DNA of 64,000 bases from an uncultured Treponema sp. (GTDB lineage: Bacteria > Spirochaetota > Spirochaetia > Treponematales > Treponemataceae). Made by a program: the position numbers and the translations under genes. The stretch spans positions 62,001 to 126,000 of the forward strand of contig CAMKEG010000007.1 in NCBI GenBank assembly GCA_946411505.1. Direction: 5' to 3'. Positions within the stretch are counted from its first letter, which is position 1; every line of letters begins with the position of its first letter. Below, piece by piece: positions 22,492 to 31,470 of the stretch. Below the pieces are notes generated by a model. That model searched no databases. It had not been told where the DNA came from and worked only from the letters and a program-made list of their open reading frames with translations.

Positions 22492-24180
22492 ATGAAGAAA
22501 TTACTAAACTTTTGTAGGGGGGGGGCGATAGCTAGCCTTTCCATTCTTGCCATGTTGGCGCTTTTCGCCGCTGGATGCAACAATTCCAGCAGCGCGCCAT
22601 ACATTCCGTCTGGACCGACTGGAAAGGTTGTAGACCTTTCGACCTTGACAGCGGACACAGTCATTGGGAACAACACAACTTTGTCTGGAACCCTGGCCAA
22701 CAGTGTGAAAATTTCCATTGCCGCAGGGGCGACCGTCACGCTAAAGAACGTAAGCATTAACGCGGACGGCAGTTTGGCAAGCGCGGATCATGCCGGCATT
22801 GTTTGCGAGGGCGACGCCACAATTGTTTTGGCCGATGGCTCAACAAACGATGTAAAAGGATTTATGGACGGTCCATCCGGCATTCATGTTCTTCCTGGAT
22901 TTACGTTGACAATCAATGGTTCGACAGGCGTTCTTAACGCAAGCACCAAAGGCGGCGGAGCCGGAATTGGTTCAGGTTATAATGGCGAGCAAAGAGCGGG
23001 CGGAAACATTGTCATTAATGGCGGCGTAATCAACGCCACTGGCGGCAATCTTGGCGCCGGCATTGGAAGCGGCGGTCGTTCAAAAATAGGAAACATCACG
23101 ATTAACGGCGGAACTATTAACGCTGTTGGCGGCGGCAATAGCGCCGGCATTGGATGCGGCGACACAAACAAAAGCGGATCGACTTTAGCTGGCGTTTCTC
23201 AATGCGGCAACATCACAATCGCCAACACTGTGACTAAAGTGACAGCCACAAAAGGTAGCGGCGCGGCTCATAGCATTGGAAAAGGAAACAATTCTGGCGA
23301 CGCCGTTTGCGGCGCGGTCACCATCGGCGGCACGGTGTATGCGGACGGCATCAGCGAGAGCTCCTACACTTACAATCCCAAGCTTCCTGCTGGCGGAATC
23401 GACGGCTTGTTCAGCGTTAGCGCGACAAAGAAGGTTTACTTTTCAAAAGGAAACCTGCGGGCAACATACGGCGGCTCGTCATGGACTTGGTCTTTTGCCG
23501 ACCATCAGTATGACGCTTTCGGCGAAGCGGGCGCCAACACTTTAATCAACGGCAACGGAACTGTTTCTGCTAACGGTTCGGTTGACCTCTTTGGCTGGGT
23601 TGGCGCGAGTTCCGCTTTCACAGGCATGGCGGCCTTTGGAATTTCCAACAGCAAAACCAACGATGATTACGGAACCGTTGCCAACGAGGCGCTCAAAAGC
23701 GACTGGGGAACTAATGCCATCAGTAACGGCGGAAACGTCGCCAACTACGGCTGGCGAACGCTTACCCAAGACGAATGGAATTATGTTGTAAAAACTCGAA
23801 CGGGCGCTGCCAGCAAAAAAGGCGCCGCGACAGTAAGCAGTGTGGCTGGCTGGATTCTTCTTCCTGACGCCTGGACGCTCCCGGCAGGCGCTAGCTTTAC
23901 CGCTGGAGCCGCAAGTGGATATACAACCAATTCTTACACCGCCGAACAATGGGCGGTCATGGAAAGCGCCGGCGCGGTCTTCCTTCCTATAACAGGAATG
24001 CGCGAAGGCTCATCAATGATAGACGGATCGCGGCCGAATGAGGGATACTATTGGTCAACTACTAGCAGCGGCGCTTTAAGCGCGCTCAACGCGAATTTTA
24101 CCAGTTCATCTTTCTCTAACGGCAGCTATTGGACCCGCTATTTTGGCGCGGCAGTCCGTCTTGCAAAAGACTCTAACTAG
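22492..24180 (+). CDS. Surface lipoprotein with G9 tract, GAGIGSG repeats and a FISUMP-like domain
   Basis: The ATG at 22492 follows AAGGAG and gives 562 residues. A lipoprotein signal ends in LFAAGC (Cys29). Residues about 60-290 form a glycine-rich repeat region with units such as GAGIGSG and ITINGGTINA, likely a beta-solenoid. Residues about 300-560 (YFSKGNLRATYG, WRTLTQDEWNYV, GYYWSTT, FGAAVRLAKD) resemble C-terminal domains of the kind seen in Fibrobacter, Treponema and Bacteroidetes surface proteins. A run of nine G (22517..22525) encodes part of the signal peptide, in frame as written; gain or loss of one G would abolish the protein. The spacer and promoter are shared with the divergent mntA operon. 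Confidence 0.82.
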   Translation: MKKLLNFCRGGAIASLSILAMLALFAAGCNNSSSAPYIPSGPTGKVVDLSTLTADTVIGNNTTLSGTLANSVKISIAAGATVTLKNVSINADGSLASADHAGIVCEGDATIVLADGSTNDVKGFMDGPSGIHVLPGFTLTINGSTGVLNASTKGGGAGIGSGYNGEQRAGGNIVINGGVINATGGNLGAGIGSGGRSKIGNITINGGTINAVGGGNSAGIGCGDTNKSGSTLAGVSQCGNITIANTVTKVTATKGSGAAHSIGKGNNSGDAVCGAVTIGGTVYADGISESSYTYNPKLPAGGIDGLFSVSATKKVYFSKGNLRATYGGSSWTWSFADHQYDAFGEAGANTLINGNGTVSANGSVDLFGWVGASSAFTGMAAFGISNSKTNDDYGTVANEALKSDWGTNAISNGGNVANYGWRTLTQDEWNYVVKTRTGAASKKGAATVSSVAGWILLPDAWTLPAGASFTAGAASGYTTNSYTAEQWAVMESAGAVFLPITGMREGSSMIDGSRPNEGYYWSTTSSGALSALNANFTSSSFSNGSYWTRYFGAAVRLAKDSN

Positions 24181-24189
24181 TCACGCGGA

Positions 24190-24350
24190 TTGATTTCGCG
24201 CAAGCTCAGGCGGTCTCCGCTCGTGTTTTCGGTTGCAAGACTGCAATTGTTGTTTACGTCGCTTCGCTCCGTTTTGCATAGGAGATTATCCACAGGCCCG
24301 CTCGCGCGGGCTGGCAATCGAGCGGTTCCGCCGCGTCTTACAGACGCTAC
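24190..24350. repeat. Palindromic intergenic repeat, family A (copy 2)
   Basis: TCCGTTTTGCATAGG (24268..24282) and the following AGATTATCCA resemble the family A block at 62145 and 3434. As there, a GC hairpin follows: GCCCGC-TCGC-GCGGGC (24296..24311). ACGTCGC just upstream (24256..24262) matches the outer arm of the 62120 copy. The right part contains ACGCTACACGGCGG, related to the family B core. No gene is seen between 24181 and 24483. Confidence 0.6.
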
Positions 24351-24388
24351 ACGGCGGTCTTCCTATAAGGGGAGGCCGCCGTTTTTTT
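24351..24388 (+). terminator. Intrinsic terminator after the G9-tract lipoprotein
   Basis: A 13-bp stem containing two G-U pairs (24351..24363 with 24370..24382, loop TATAAG) begins ACGGCGG and is followed by a run of T (24382..24388). Confidence 0.8.
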
Positions 24389-24405
24389 CCCCCGCAAAAA
24401 ATTCA

Positions 24406-24434
24406 TTGAAAAAAACGCGAATTCGCGCTAAAAT
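24406..24434 (+). promoter_or_regulatory. Promoter of the TIGR03546/03545-type pair
   Basis: TTGAAA (24406..24411), a 17-base spacer and TAAAAT (24429..24434). The predicted leader is about 43 bases and carries GGAGG before the ATG at 24484. Confidence 0.7.
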
Positions 24435-24483
24435 ATTCTATTATTTAACCTTTCACAAAACGTTCCGAAAAACGGAGGAAAAA

Positions 24484-24999
24484 ATGTTAAAGTGGATTTC
24501 AAGTCTTTTTAAGGCGCTCAACGCCAACCAAAATCCGGCGGAAATCGCGCACGCTTTGGCTCTGGGCGTCATGCTGGGGCTGATGCCAAAGAACAACGCG
24601 CTCTGGTATTTGGTCTTGGTGTTTTTCATGTTCGTCAGAATCAACAAGCCCACATACTTGTTGACCGCGCTCGTGGTTTCATACTTCGCGTGGATTCTTG
24701 ACCCGGCGTTCAGTTCCATCGGCTACGCGGTCTTGACGCTAAAGCCGCTTGAAGGCCTTTTCGCTTTTTTGGTCGACGTTCCTTTTGTAGGCTTCACAAA
24801 GTTCAACAACACTATTGTGATGGGAAGCTTTCTCTTTAGCTTGGCCGCGTACATTCCGTTTTTTGTTTTCGGAATTTTCTTCGTAAAATTTTGGCGGAAC
24901 AAAGTCGCGCCCAGTTTCATCAAGTCGCCGCTTTACAAGGCCGTCCAGAATTTGCCGGTCATCGGAAAAATTTTCGAAGCCTTTGAGGAGAAGTTTTAA
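24484..24999 (+). CDS. TIGR03546-type small membrane protein
   Basis: The start follows CGGAGG by 5 bases and gives 171 residues. MLKWISSLFKALNANQNPAE is followed by HALALGVMLGLMPKNN and three to four hydrophobic helices (about 45-70, 75-95, 110-140). This glycine-methionine DUF2062-like start is shared with the TIGR03546 family. From memory, that family is typically encoded next to TIGR03545, which fits here because the large partner starts 2 bases downstream. The function is unknown; a joint envelope role with the partner is inferred. Confidence 0.75.
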   Translation: MLKWISSLFKALNANQNPAEIAHALALGVMLGLMPKNNALWYLVLVFFMFVRINKPTYLLTALVVSYFAWILDPAFSSIGYAVLTLKPLEGLFAFLVDVPFVGFTKFNNTIVMGSFLFSLAAYIPFFVFGIFFVKFWRNKVAPSFIKSPLYKAVQNLPVIGKIFEAFEEKF

Positions 25000-25001
25000 T
25001 T

Positions 25002-27332
25002 ATGGCAAAAATCACTGACAAAGACACTGAAAAAAAGACGGCCGCAAAGAAACGCTCAGCTACAACCGCGACAAAAAAAACTGCGGCAGAAAAGCCGGCG
25101 GCGCCTAAAAAGGCCGCCGCCTCAAAGCCTGCCGCAAAGCCCGCGGAGCCAATAAAGGCGGCTCCTGCTCCCGCCGCCGAAAAGCCCAAGAAGGAGCCAA
25201 AGAAGATTCCCGCAAAAAAACTTCCGGGCCTTCTAAAAAAAGTTTACCGCGCGGACAAAATCGAGAAAGTCCTTTACAAGAAAATTTACATTTCAAGCGA
25301 CAAGGCCTTGGTCCAGTCCTTGTTTGAGGACAATCCGGCCAAGGCAGGAACCGTCCGCATTCCGCTTGACAAAATGATTTCCAAGAGCGACTTCAAGCGC
25401 CTTAAGGGCATCGCCAAGGACGTCAAGAAAAACAAGGGCTCGTTCAAGCTTGTTCCTTTTATCGCGACGGCGGCCTTCATCGCCGCAATCGTTTTGGCCG
25501 TCATCGTCTTTAAGAATCCCATCGCCAAAAAGGGAATCACGGCTGGAATGCAAAAAGTTTTTGGCGCCCGCACGGACATCGCGCGCGTCAACGTGGAAAT
25601 TTTAAAGGCCACGATTACGATAAACGACTTGCAGCAGGCCAACGCCAACGAGCCGATGAAAAATCTTTTCCAAATAGAAAAGACGGAAATAAAATTCAAC
25701 TTGACGGAAGCCTTGCGCGGAAAATTTGACGCGCAAAACATCGAAGTGACCGGCCTCCAAATCGGCACCGACAGAAAATATTCGGGCGAGCTTCCCGCCA
25801 TCGAAAGGCCGGCCAACCCTTACGCGCAAAAGGCGGTCGCCGCCGTCGGCCAAAAAAAGGACGCCGCGCTCAACGCCGCCAAAGACTCCATCGAAAAAGC
25901 CTTCGCCGAATACAATCCTGAGAACATGATAAAGAACGTTCAGGACAACCTTAAGTCTCCGGCGCTCGCAAAGGAAGTTCAGGCTAAGGTGGAGTCTTCC
26001 GTGGAAAAATGGAAGAACAAGCCGGAGGAGCTTAAAAAGCAAGTCGAAGATTTTTCCGGCAGCGTTCAGGCGCTCGTCAACAAGGACTGGTCAAGCGTTA
26101 ACGACCCGATTGCGATTAAGAACGCCATAACGGAAATCACGGGCGCCATCGAAAAAAGCAAGTCCGTCACAAATTCCGTAAAGAGCGTGGCCAACGACAT
26201 AAAGGCCGACAGCGCCGCCGTGCAGGACATTTCAAAAAAAGTGCAAGCCGCGGTAAAGGCTGACACGGACTTGGTCAACACCCAGTTGAAAAAAATCACT
26301 TCGTTCAACTTGGACACAGGAACGCAAATTTTGAGCAACGCCTTCAACAGCGCGCTCTACGCCGTTTGCGGCGACTATTATCCTTACGTTTCAAAGGCCA
26401 TTGACGCGGCCATGAAAGCCAAGCAGTCGTCTTCCAAAGACCCCAAGGAAACGATGAAAAAGGCGGCCAAGACGCAAAAGCGCCACAGCCGCTTGCCTGG
26501 AATCGACGTTTGGTACAAGAACGACAACGTTCCGCGCTTTTTAATAGAAAAGATTTCTTTCAGCGGCCTTGGCGTTTCGGCGCAAGGCTTGGAAATTTCA
26601 AACGACATGGACAAGCGCGGAAAGCCCGCGACTCTTTCCGGCTCCTACGACGAGGGCGGAAAGAGGACCCACAAGGCCAAGCTTGTCGTTGACGCAAGAA
26701 GCGAGACAAAGAACCCGCTTGTGGCCGCCGAGTACTCGGGCAACAATTATCCGTTCAGCTTTTCAAGCCCTTACTTGAACCTTGGCTCAAACACTACTTT
26801 GACCGCCACGGGAACGATGGACTTGACGGGAGCGGTTTCAATCGGCGCCAGCTTCAACATGAAGTCGCTCAAGCTTGCGGCCGACCAGTTTGAGCCGGCC
26901 ATTGCCTACCGCTTTTATTCAAGCGCGCTCGCCGCAATTCACAATTTGACATTGGGAGCGCAAATCGCGATTGACGCCGAAAAAAATCTTTCGCTAAAAA
27001 TCACCAGCGACTTGGACAAGCAGTTCAACACAATTTTGAGGAATGTCGTCAACAAGGAATTGGGCTCCCTGATTAACGACGCCAAGGCGCAAATCACCGC
27101 AAGGCTTAACGAGCAGACCGGCGGCGTCACGGAAAAAATTTCCCAGTTTGTGAACTTGGAAAAAGGAATCAACGCGCAAAGCCTTAACATGGACGCGCTC
27201 AACAAGCAGCTTAACGCAAAGAAGGCCGAGCTTCAAAAGCAGCTCCAAAACCAGGCCGCCGGAGCGATTGGCGGAGCCGCGGGAGACGCGGTAGGCGGGG
27301 CTGTTGGCGGCGCGCTCAAAAAATTGTTCTAG
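25002..27332 (+). CDS. TIGR03545-type large envelope protein with histone-like basic head
   Basis: The 776-residue protein begins with about 85 residues of Lys/Ala/Pro-rich low complexity (repeats such as KKTAAKK and KPAAKPAE) resembling histone H1 tails. A conserved segment follows, then one transmembrane helix near 150-170 (FIATAAFIAAIVLAVIVF). The long remainder, presumably periplasmic, contains an AsmA-like stretch, a helical coiled region (about 280-480), and a beta-rich part with ISFSGLGVSAQGLEISNDM. It ends in a Gly/Ala-rich tail. It is two bases downstream of the TIGR03546-type gene. By topology the basic head would face the cytoplasm, where it could touch nucleic acid; this is inference. 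Confidence 0.75.
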   Translation: MAKITDKDTEKKTAAKKRSATTATKKTAAEKPAAPKKAAASKPAAKPAEPIKAAPAPAAEKPKKEPKKIPAKKLPGLLKKVYRADKIEKVLYKKIYISSDKALVQSLFEDNPAKAGTVRIPLDKMISKSDFKRLKGIAKDVKKNKGSFKLVPFIATAAFIAAIVLAVIVFKNPIAKKGITAGMQKVFGARTDIARVNVEILKATITINDLQQANANEPMKNLFQIEKTEIKFNLTEALRGKFDAQNIEVTGLQIGTDRKYSGELPAIERPANPYAQKAVAAVGQKKDAALNAAKDSIEKAFAEYNPENMIKNVQDNLKSPALAKEVQAKVESSVEKWKNKPEELKKQVEDFSGSVQALVNKDWSSVNDPIAIKNAITEITGAIEKSKSVTNSVKSVANDIKADSAAVQDISKKVQAAVKADTDLVNTQLKKITSFNLDTGTQILSNAFNSALYAVCGDYYPYVSKAIDAAMKAKQSSSKDPKETMKKAAKTQKRHSRLPGIDVWYKNDNVPRFLIEKISFSGLGVSAQGLEISNDMDKRGKPATLSGSYDEGGKRTHKAKLVVDARSETKNPLVAAEYSGNNYPFSFSSPYLNLGSNTTLTATGTMDLTGAVSIGASFNMKSLKLAADQFEPAIAYRFYSSALAAIHNLTLGAQIAIDAEKNLSLKITSDLDKQFNTILRNVVNKELGSLINDAKAQITARLNEQTGGVTEKISQFVNLEKGINAQSLNMDALNKQLNAKKAELQKQLQNQAAGAIGGAAGDAVGGAVGGALKKLF

Positions 27333-27353
27333 AATTTTTTTTGGAGAAAAAGA

Positions 27354-28916
27354 ATGTTCATAAAATTGTTTTTAATAGCGGTGTTTTTCGCGGTCTTTGT
27401 CGTGGTCGGCCTAAAGTGCCGCGCGGCCGCTTCCGACGTCAACGGCTATGTTTTGGGCGGCCGCAAGGTTGGCCCCTGGCTCACGGCCTTTGCCTACGGA
27501 ACCTCGTATTTTTCCGCGGTAATTTTTGTCGGCTACGCGGGCCAGTTTGGCTGGACTTTCGGCGTGTCCTCCACTTGGATTGGCTTGGGCAACGCCTTCA
27601 TCGGCTCGCTTTTGGCTTGGGCCGTCTTGGGCCGCCGCACAAGAATCATGACGCGTTTTTTGGACTCAAAGACGATGCCCGACTTTTTTGGCCGCCGCTT
27701 CGCGTCAAGCAAGCTTAAGGTGGCCTCAAGCGCGATAACTTTTTTCTTCTTGATTCCTTACACGGCCTCTTTGTTCAACGGACTTTCGCGCCTTTTTAAG
27801 ATGGCCTTCAACGTCGACTACTCCGTTTGCGTGATCGTCATGGCGCTTCTTACCGCCGTTTACGTAATCATTGGAGGCTACATGGCCACCGCCGTAAACG
27901 ATTTCATCCAAGGCCTTGTGATGCTTGTCGGCATCGTCGCGGTGATTCTTGCCGTCCTTTCGCAAAACGGCGGCTTCATGAAAAGCCTTGAGCTTATGAG
28001 CGAAATCGAGTCTCCGGTGATGAAGGGCGCCTACGTTTCCTTCTTTGGGCCAGATCCGCTTTACTTGCTGGTCGTCGTCATTTTGACTTCGCTCGGAACG
28101 TGGGGGCTTCCGCAAATGGTCGGAAAATTCTACGCGATTAAAAACGAGGAGTCGATTAAAATCGGAACGGTGATTTCCACTGCCTTTGCGGTTGTCGTCG
28201 CGGGCGGCTGCTACTTTTTGGGAGGCTTCGGCCGCTTGTTCGCCACGGCGGAATCCGTCAAGGCGCAGGGCTTTGACTCAATCGTTCCCAACATGCTTTC
28301 AAACCTTGGCGACGTTTTAATCGGCGTCGTCTTGATTTTGGTTTTGTCCGCGTCGATGTCTACGCTTTCTTCGCTTGTCCTCACGTCAAGCTCCACGCTC
28401 ACGCTGGATTTTATCGGAGAAATAAAGAACAAGCGGAATACGGAAAAAGGCAACATGTTGATGATGCGCTTTTTTGTGGCGGTCTTCATAGTCATTTCCG
28501 CGTCGATAGCGATTGTCCAGGCCAAGAGCCGCGTCACCTTCATCGCGCAATTGATGGGAATAAGCTGGGGCGCTTTGAGCGGCGCCTTCCTGGCTCCTTT
28601 CCTCTACGGCCTTTACTGGAAAAAAACAAGCAAGGCCGCCGTTTGCGTTTCCTTCTGCTTTGCGACAATTGTTGAACTCGTTCAGCTTTTCAAGTCGCTT
28701 GGAATGATTAAGGTGAGCGGCGCTTTCTTGACTTTCATCTTTAGGAATTCCCTTTACTCCGGCGCCTTCTGCATGTTGGCCGGCCTTGCGATTGTTCCGC
28801 TTGTAAGCCTTTTGACGCAAGCCACAAAGCCCGAAAACGTTGACAATATGTTCGCTTGCTACGACAAGCAGGTCATGGTTCCCGCCAGGGAAATCCTTAC
28901 CGAAGAGGACAAATAG
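27354..28916 (+). CDS. Sodium:solute symporter (SSS family)
   Basis: The 520-residue protein has about 13 hydrophobic helices. It shows family segments: GGRKVGPWLTAFAYGTSYFS near residue 36, TMPDFFGRRFAS, AVYVIIGGYMATAVNDFIQG, TSLGTWGLPQMVGKFYAI and LSASMSTLSSLVLTSSST. The last is the Na+-site region with consecutive Ser and Thr. It imports a small organic solute with Na+; sugars, proline, pantothenate and others are possible, and sequence by eye does not discriminate. GGAG lies 11 bases before the ATG. It follows the TIGR03545-type gene by 21 bases and precedes the sigma-28 promoter of fliS. Confidence 0.9.
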   Translation: MFIKLFLIAVFFAVFVVVGLKCRAAASDVNGYVLGGRKVGPWLTAFAYGTSYFSAVIFVGYAGQFGWTFGVSSTWIGLGNAFIGSLLAWAVLGRRTRIMTRFLDSKTMPDFFGRRFASSKLKVASSAITFFFLIPYTASLFNGLSRLFKMAFNVDYSVCVIVMALLTAVYVIIGGYMATAVNDFIQGLVMLVGIVAVILAVLSQNGGFMKSLELMSEIESPVMKGAYVSFFGPDPLYLLVVVILTSLGTWGLPQMVGKFYAIKNEESIKIGTVISTAFAVVVAGGCYFLGGFGRLFATAESVKAQGFDSIVPNMLSNLGDVLIGVVLILVLSASMSTLSSLVLTSSSTLTLDFIGEIKNKRNTEKGNMLMMRFFVAVFIVISASIAIVQAKSRVTFIAQLMGISWGALSGAFLAPFLYGLYWKKTSKAAVCVSFCFATIVELVQLFKSLGMIKVSGAFLTFIFRNSLYSGAFCMLAGLAIVPLVSLLTQATKPENVDNMFACYDKQVMVPAREILTEEDK

Positions 28917-28919
28917 CGC

Positions 28920-28946
28920 TAAAGTCGCCTTCCAAAAAGCCGATAA
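28920..28946 (+). promoter_or_regulatory. Perfect sigma-28 promoter of fliS
   Basis: TAAA (28920..28923), exactly 15 bases, then GCCGATAA (28939..28946), identical to the enterobacterial FliA consensus. The first base lies 4 bases beyond the stop of the symporter gene. Confidence 0.88.
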
Positions 28947-28988
28947 TCTAACCGATGCATTATCTATTTTATGGGAGGCGATGCTATT

Positions 28989-29429
28989 ATGATGTATAAT
29001 CAGGCTTACAACGCTTACAAGAAGGCCAGCGTAAAGACGGCAAGCCAAGCTGAACTCGTCGTTCTTCTTTACGAAGGAGCGGTGAAAAAATTGACTTCGG
29101 CTTCTTCAAAATTCACTCCAGACGGAAAACTGCCAGTCGCAAATATAGAGTCTTTTAGCGCGGACGTTTTGCGCGCCCAGGAAATCATCACCGAATTGCA
29201 AGTGTCGCTCGACATGGAGAAGGGCGGAGAAATTTCCCGCAACTTGATGGCCCTTTACATTTTCTTCAACGACCAGCTTAGAAGCGCCAACATCACAAAG
29301 AACAAGGACAAGATAGATTCTGTTTTGAACATGATGAGCCAATTGACCGAATCTTGGCGGCAGGCGGCGGAAAGTTCAAACGGAACGGTTTCCAGCCAGG
29401 CGCAGCCCGCGCTTAACATTGAGGGGTGA
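28989..29429 (+). CDS. fliS: Flagellin export chaperone FliS
   Basis: FliS caps the C-terminus of flagellin before export. The 146-residue helical product matches: YNQAYNAYKKASVKTASQAE, LVVLLYEGAVKKL, AQEIITELQVSLDMEKGGEI and LMALYIFFNDQLRSANITK. The start at 28989 follows GGGAGG; the ATG at 28971 lies in front of that site and is not used. A perfect sigma-28 promoter precedes it and an flgN-like chaperone gene follows by 3 bases. Its client should be FlaB encoded at 12374. Confidence 0.93.
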   Translation: MMYNQAYNAYKKASVKTASQAELVVLLYEGAVKKLTSASSKFTPDGKLPVANIESFSADVLRAQEIITELQVSLDMEKGGEISRNLMALYIFFNDQLRSANITKNKDKIDSVLNMMSQLTESWRQAAESSNGTVSSQAQPALNIEG

Positions 29430-29432
29430 ATT

Positions 29433-29903
29433 ATGGAAGAGATTTCTGACAAAGAGCTTGAAGAGCGCGTGGCCTTGCTAAAAAAATTCCGCGCGCTGCT
29501 GCAGCGCCAGCGCGACAAATTCCGCGAGTACCTGGAAGTTTTGGAAAAGCAGGAAAATTCCATCGCAAACGAAGACGCCGACGCGCTCCTTGCCCACACT
29601 GAGCTTGAGCAGCAGGTTGTCTCCAACATAATGAACTTGCAAAAGGTCATCGTTCCGATGGCGGACTTGTACAAGAAGAACGGCGGCGACCAAAAGGAAG
29701 AGGCCATCGCCAGCCTTCAAAGCGACTTGTCCACTTTGCAGAACCAGGTTCTTGCCCAAAACAAGAAAAACCGCGACCTCTTGCGCAGCCACATCGACAG
29801 CATCAGGACGCAAATCGCCGTCTTCCGCAATCCCTACAAGAGCCGCCGCTCAATCTACGCCGAAAAATCCGCTACGGCCAGCATGGTTATGGTCGAGGCC
29901 TAG
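29433..29903 (+). CDS. FlgN-like flagellar export chaperone
   Basis: The 156-residue protein is almost entirely helical: ELEERVALLKKFRALLQRQR, KFREYLEVLEKQENSIANED, and a C-terminal NPYKSRRSIYAEKSATAS. This long coiled-coil with a late Arg/Ser-rich tail is typical of FlgN, which escorts the hook-filament junction proteins FlgK and FlgL. The assignment rests on this pattern and on its place directly after fliS under the same sigma-28 promoter. FliT would be the alternative. Confidence 0.72.
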   Translation: MEEISDKELEERVALLKKFRALLQRQRDKFREYLEVLEKQENSIANEDADALLAHTELEQQVVSNIMNLQKVIVPMADLYKKNGGDQKEEAIASLQSDLSTLQNQVLAQNKKNRDLLRSHIDSIRTQIAVFRNPYKSRRSIYAEKSATASMVMVEA

Positions 29904-29904
29904 T

Positions 29905-30025
29905 CCGCTCGCGCTTGCGGACGCAAGGCTTCAATAGTTTTTTCGAGCGGTTTCACCGCGACCTGTGGTCGCTGCCTGAGCCGCTCGCGAGAGCGCAGTC
30001 GATATTACCACTAGCAAAACCGCAC
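29905..30025 (-). repeat. Palindromic intergenic repeat, family A (copy 3, minus)
   Basis: Read on the minus strand, GCGGTTTTGCTAG (30023..30011) is followed by TGGTAATATCGACTGCGCTC and a GAGCG-type hairpin. This parallels GTTTTG...TGGAAATTTATTCAACTGC at 62147. Further left, GCGGTTTCACCGCG and GCGACCTGTGGTCGC (29948..29971) are additional hairpins. Confidence 0.6.
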
Positions 30026-30071
30026 GAACTGTGGTATAATGGTTCCATCTTTTTTATAAAGGAGAATCATT

Positions 30072-31382
30072 ATGGAAAAGTTCTTTCAGCTAAAAGAACG
30101 CGGAACCACCGTCAGCAAAGAAGTTGTCGGCGGCATCACTACATTCTTGGCAATGGCTTACATCTTGGCCGTTAACCCCGGAATCTTGAGCGAATCGGGC
30201 TTGCCTTGGGGCGGCGTTTTCACAGCGACAGCCGTTTCGGCCGCAATCGCCACATTGGTGATGGCCTTGCTCGCCAATCTTCCTGTCGCCTTGGCTCCTG
30301 GCTTGGGCCTAAACGCTTTCTTCACCTACAGCGTCGTTTTGGGAATGGGCTGCTCGTACAAGCTTGCCTTGACCGCCGTTTTGCTTGAAGGAATTTTGTT
30401 CATTGTTCTTAGCCTTTGCGGAGTGCGCGAAGCGATTGTAAACTCAATTCCTGACGGAATCAAAAAAGCCGTCGCTGTCGGAATCGGCTTGTTCATCACA
30501 ATCATCGGCTTGGTCAACGCCGGAATCTGTTCCAAGGACACAGGAACATTCATCGGCTTTGTCAACTTTGCCGGCGACAACCACGCGGCCATCGTCGCGA
30601 TTATCGGCTTGGTCATCACAATCGCGCTTTACACGCTTAACGTAAAGGGCTCAGTCTTGCTCGGAATCATCATCACGACAATCATCGGAATTCCTTTTGG
30701 CGTGACGACAATCCCCGAAAACTTCAAGCCTTTCTCAACTCCGGCCGCTCCCGTTTTGTTCGCCTTTGACTTTGCCGGAATCGCCGAAAACATCGGCCGC
30801 TTCTTTGTAATTTTCTTTACGTTCTTGTTCACCGACATGTTCGACACAATCGGAACTTTGCTTGGCGTAGCCGAGCAGGGTAACCTCAAGGACGAGACTG
30901 GCAACATCAAGAATTCCAAGGGCGCTTTGCTTTCTGACGCTATCGGAACAGTCGCCGGCGCCTGCTTGGGAACTTCAACAGTGACTTCATTCGTTGAGTC
31001 TTCTTCTGGCGTCGCCGCCGGAGCCCGCTCTGGTTTGGCCAGCGTCGTCACCGCGATTTTGTTCTTGGTGGCGCTCTTCCTTAGCCCGCTCTTCTTCCTT
31101 ATTCCCGCCGCGGCCACCGCGCCAGCTTTGATTTTTGTCGGCTACCTTATGATGAAGTCTGTCGCTGGAATCAAGTTTGACGATCCCACAGAGGGAATCC
31201 CCGCGTTCGTGACGATTATGACAATGCCCTTTGCCTACTCAATCTCAAAGGGAATTATGTTCGGAATCATCGCCTACGTAATCGCCAAGGTTGCCGGAAA
31301 GAAGGCCAAGGAAATCCCGGTTGTCACTTGGATTTTGGCCGTCGTATTCGTCGCCGACATGATTTTTGAAGCTTGCAAGTAG
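30072..31382 (+). CDS. NCS2-family purine permease (AzgA-like)
   Basis: The 436-residue protein has about 12-14 hydrophobic segments and the family blocks GGITTFLAMAYILAVNPGIL, ALAPGLGLNAFFTYSVV, FTFLFTDMFDTIGTLLGVAE and GTSTVTSFVESSSGVAAGAR. The last two are the substrate-binding half-helices. AzgA/PbuG-type members import guanine, hypoxanthine or adenine by proton symport. AAAGGAG lies 5 bases before the ATG; TATAAT lies about 30 bases upstream. A strong bidirectional terminator follows. No purine riboswitch core was recognised in its leader. Confidence 0.93.
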   Translation: MEKFFQLKERGTTVSKEVVGGITTFLAMAYILAVNPGILSESGLPWGGVFTATAVSAAIATLVMALLANLPVALAPGLGLNAFFTYSVVLGMGCSYKLALTAVLLEGILFIVLSLCGVREAIVNSIPDGIKKAVAVGIGLFITIIGLVNAGICSKDTGTFIGFVNFAGDNHAAIVAIIGLVITIALYTLNVKGSVLLGIIITTIIGIPFGVTTIPENFKPFSTPAAPVLFAFDFAGIAENIGRFFVIFFTFLFTDMFDTIGTLLGVAEQGNLKDETGNIKNSKGALLSDAIGTVAGACLGTSTVTSFVESSSGVAAGARSGLASVVTAILFLVALFLSPLFFLIPAAATAPALIFVGYLMMKSVAGIKFDDPTEGIPAFVTIMTMPFAYSISKGIMFGIIAYVIAKVAGKKAKEIPVVTWILAVVFVADMIFEACK

Positions 31383-31470
31383 TCCTGGTCAAGGCGCGCT
31401 ACGCTTAAAGCCTTGACTCAGTCCTTTTGCGGCGCGAATACAATTTTCGCGCCGAAATAATCATCTAGAC

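Noticed and set aside
29904..30071. Purine riboswitch upstream of the NCS2 permease
   Set aside because: No conserved purine-aptamer core or downstream switching hairpin was found; the palindromes present belong to the family A repeat.
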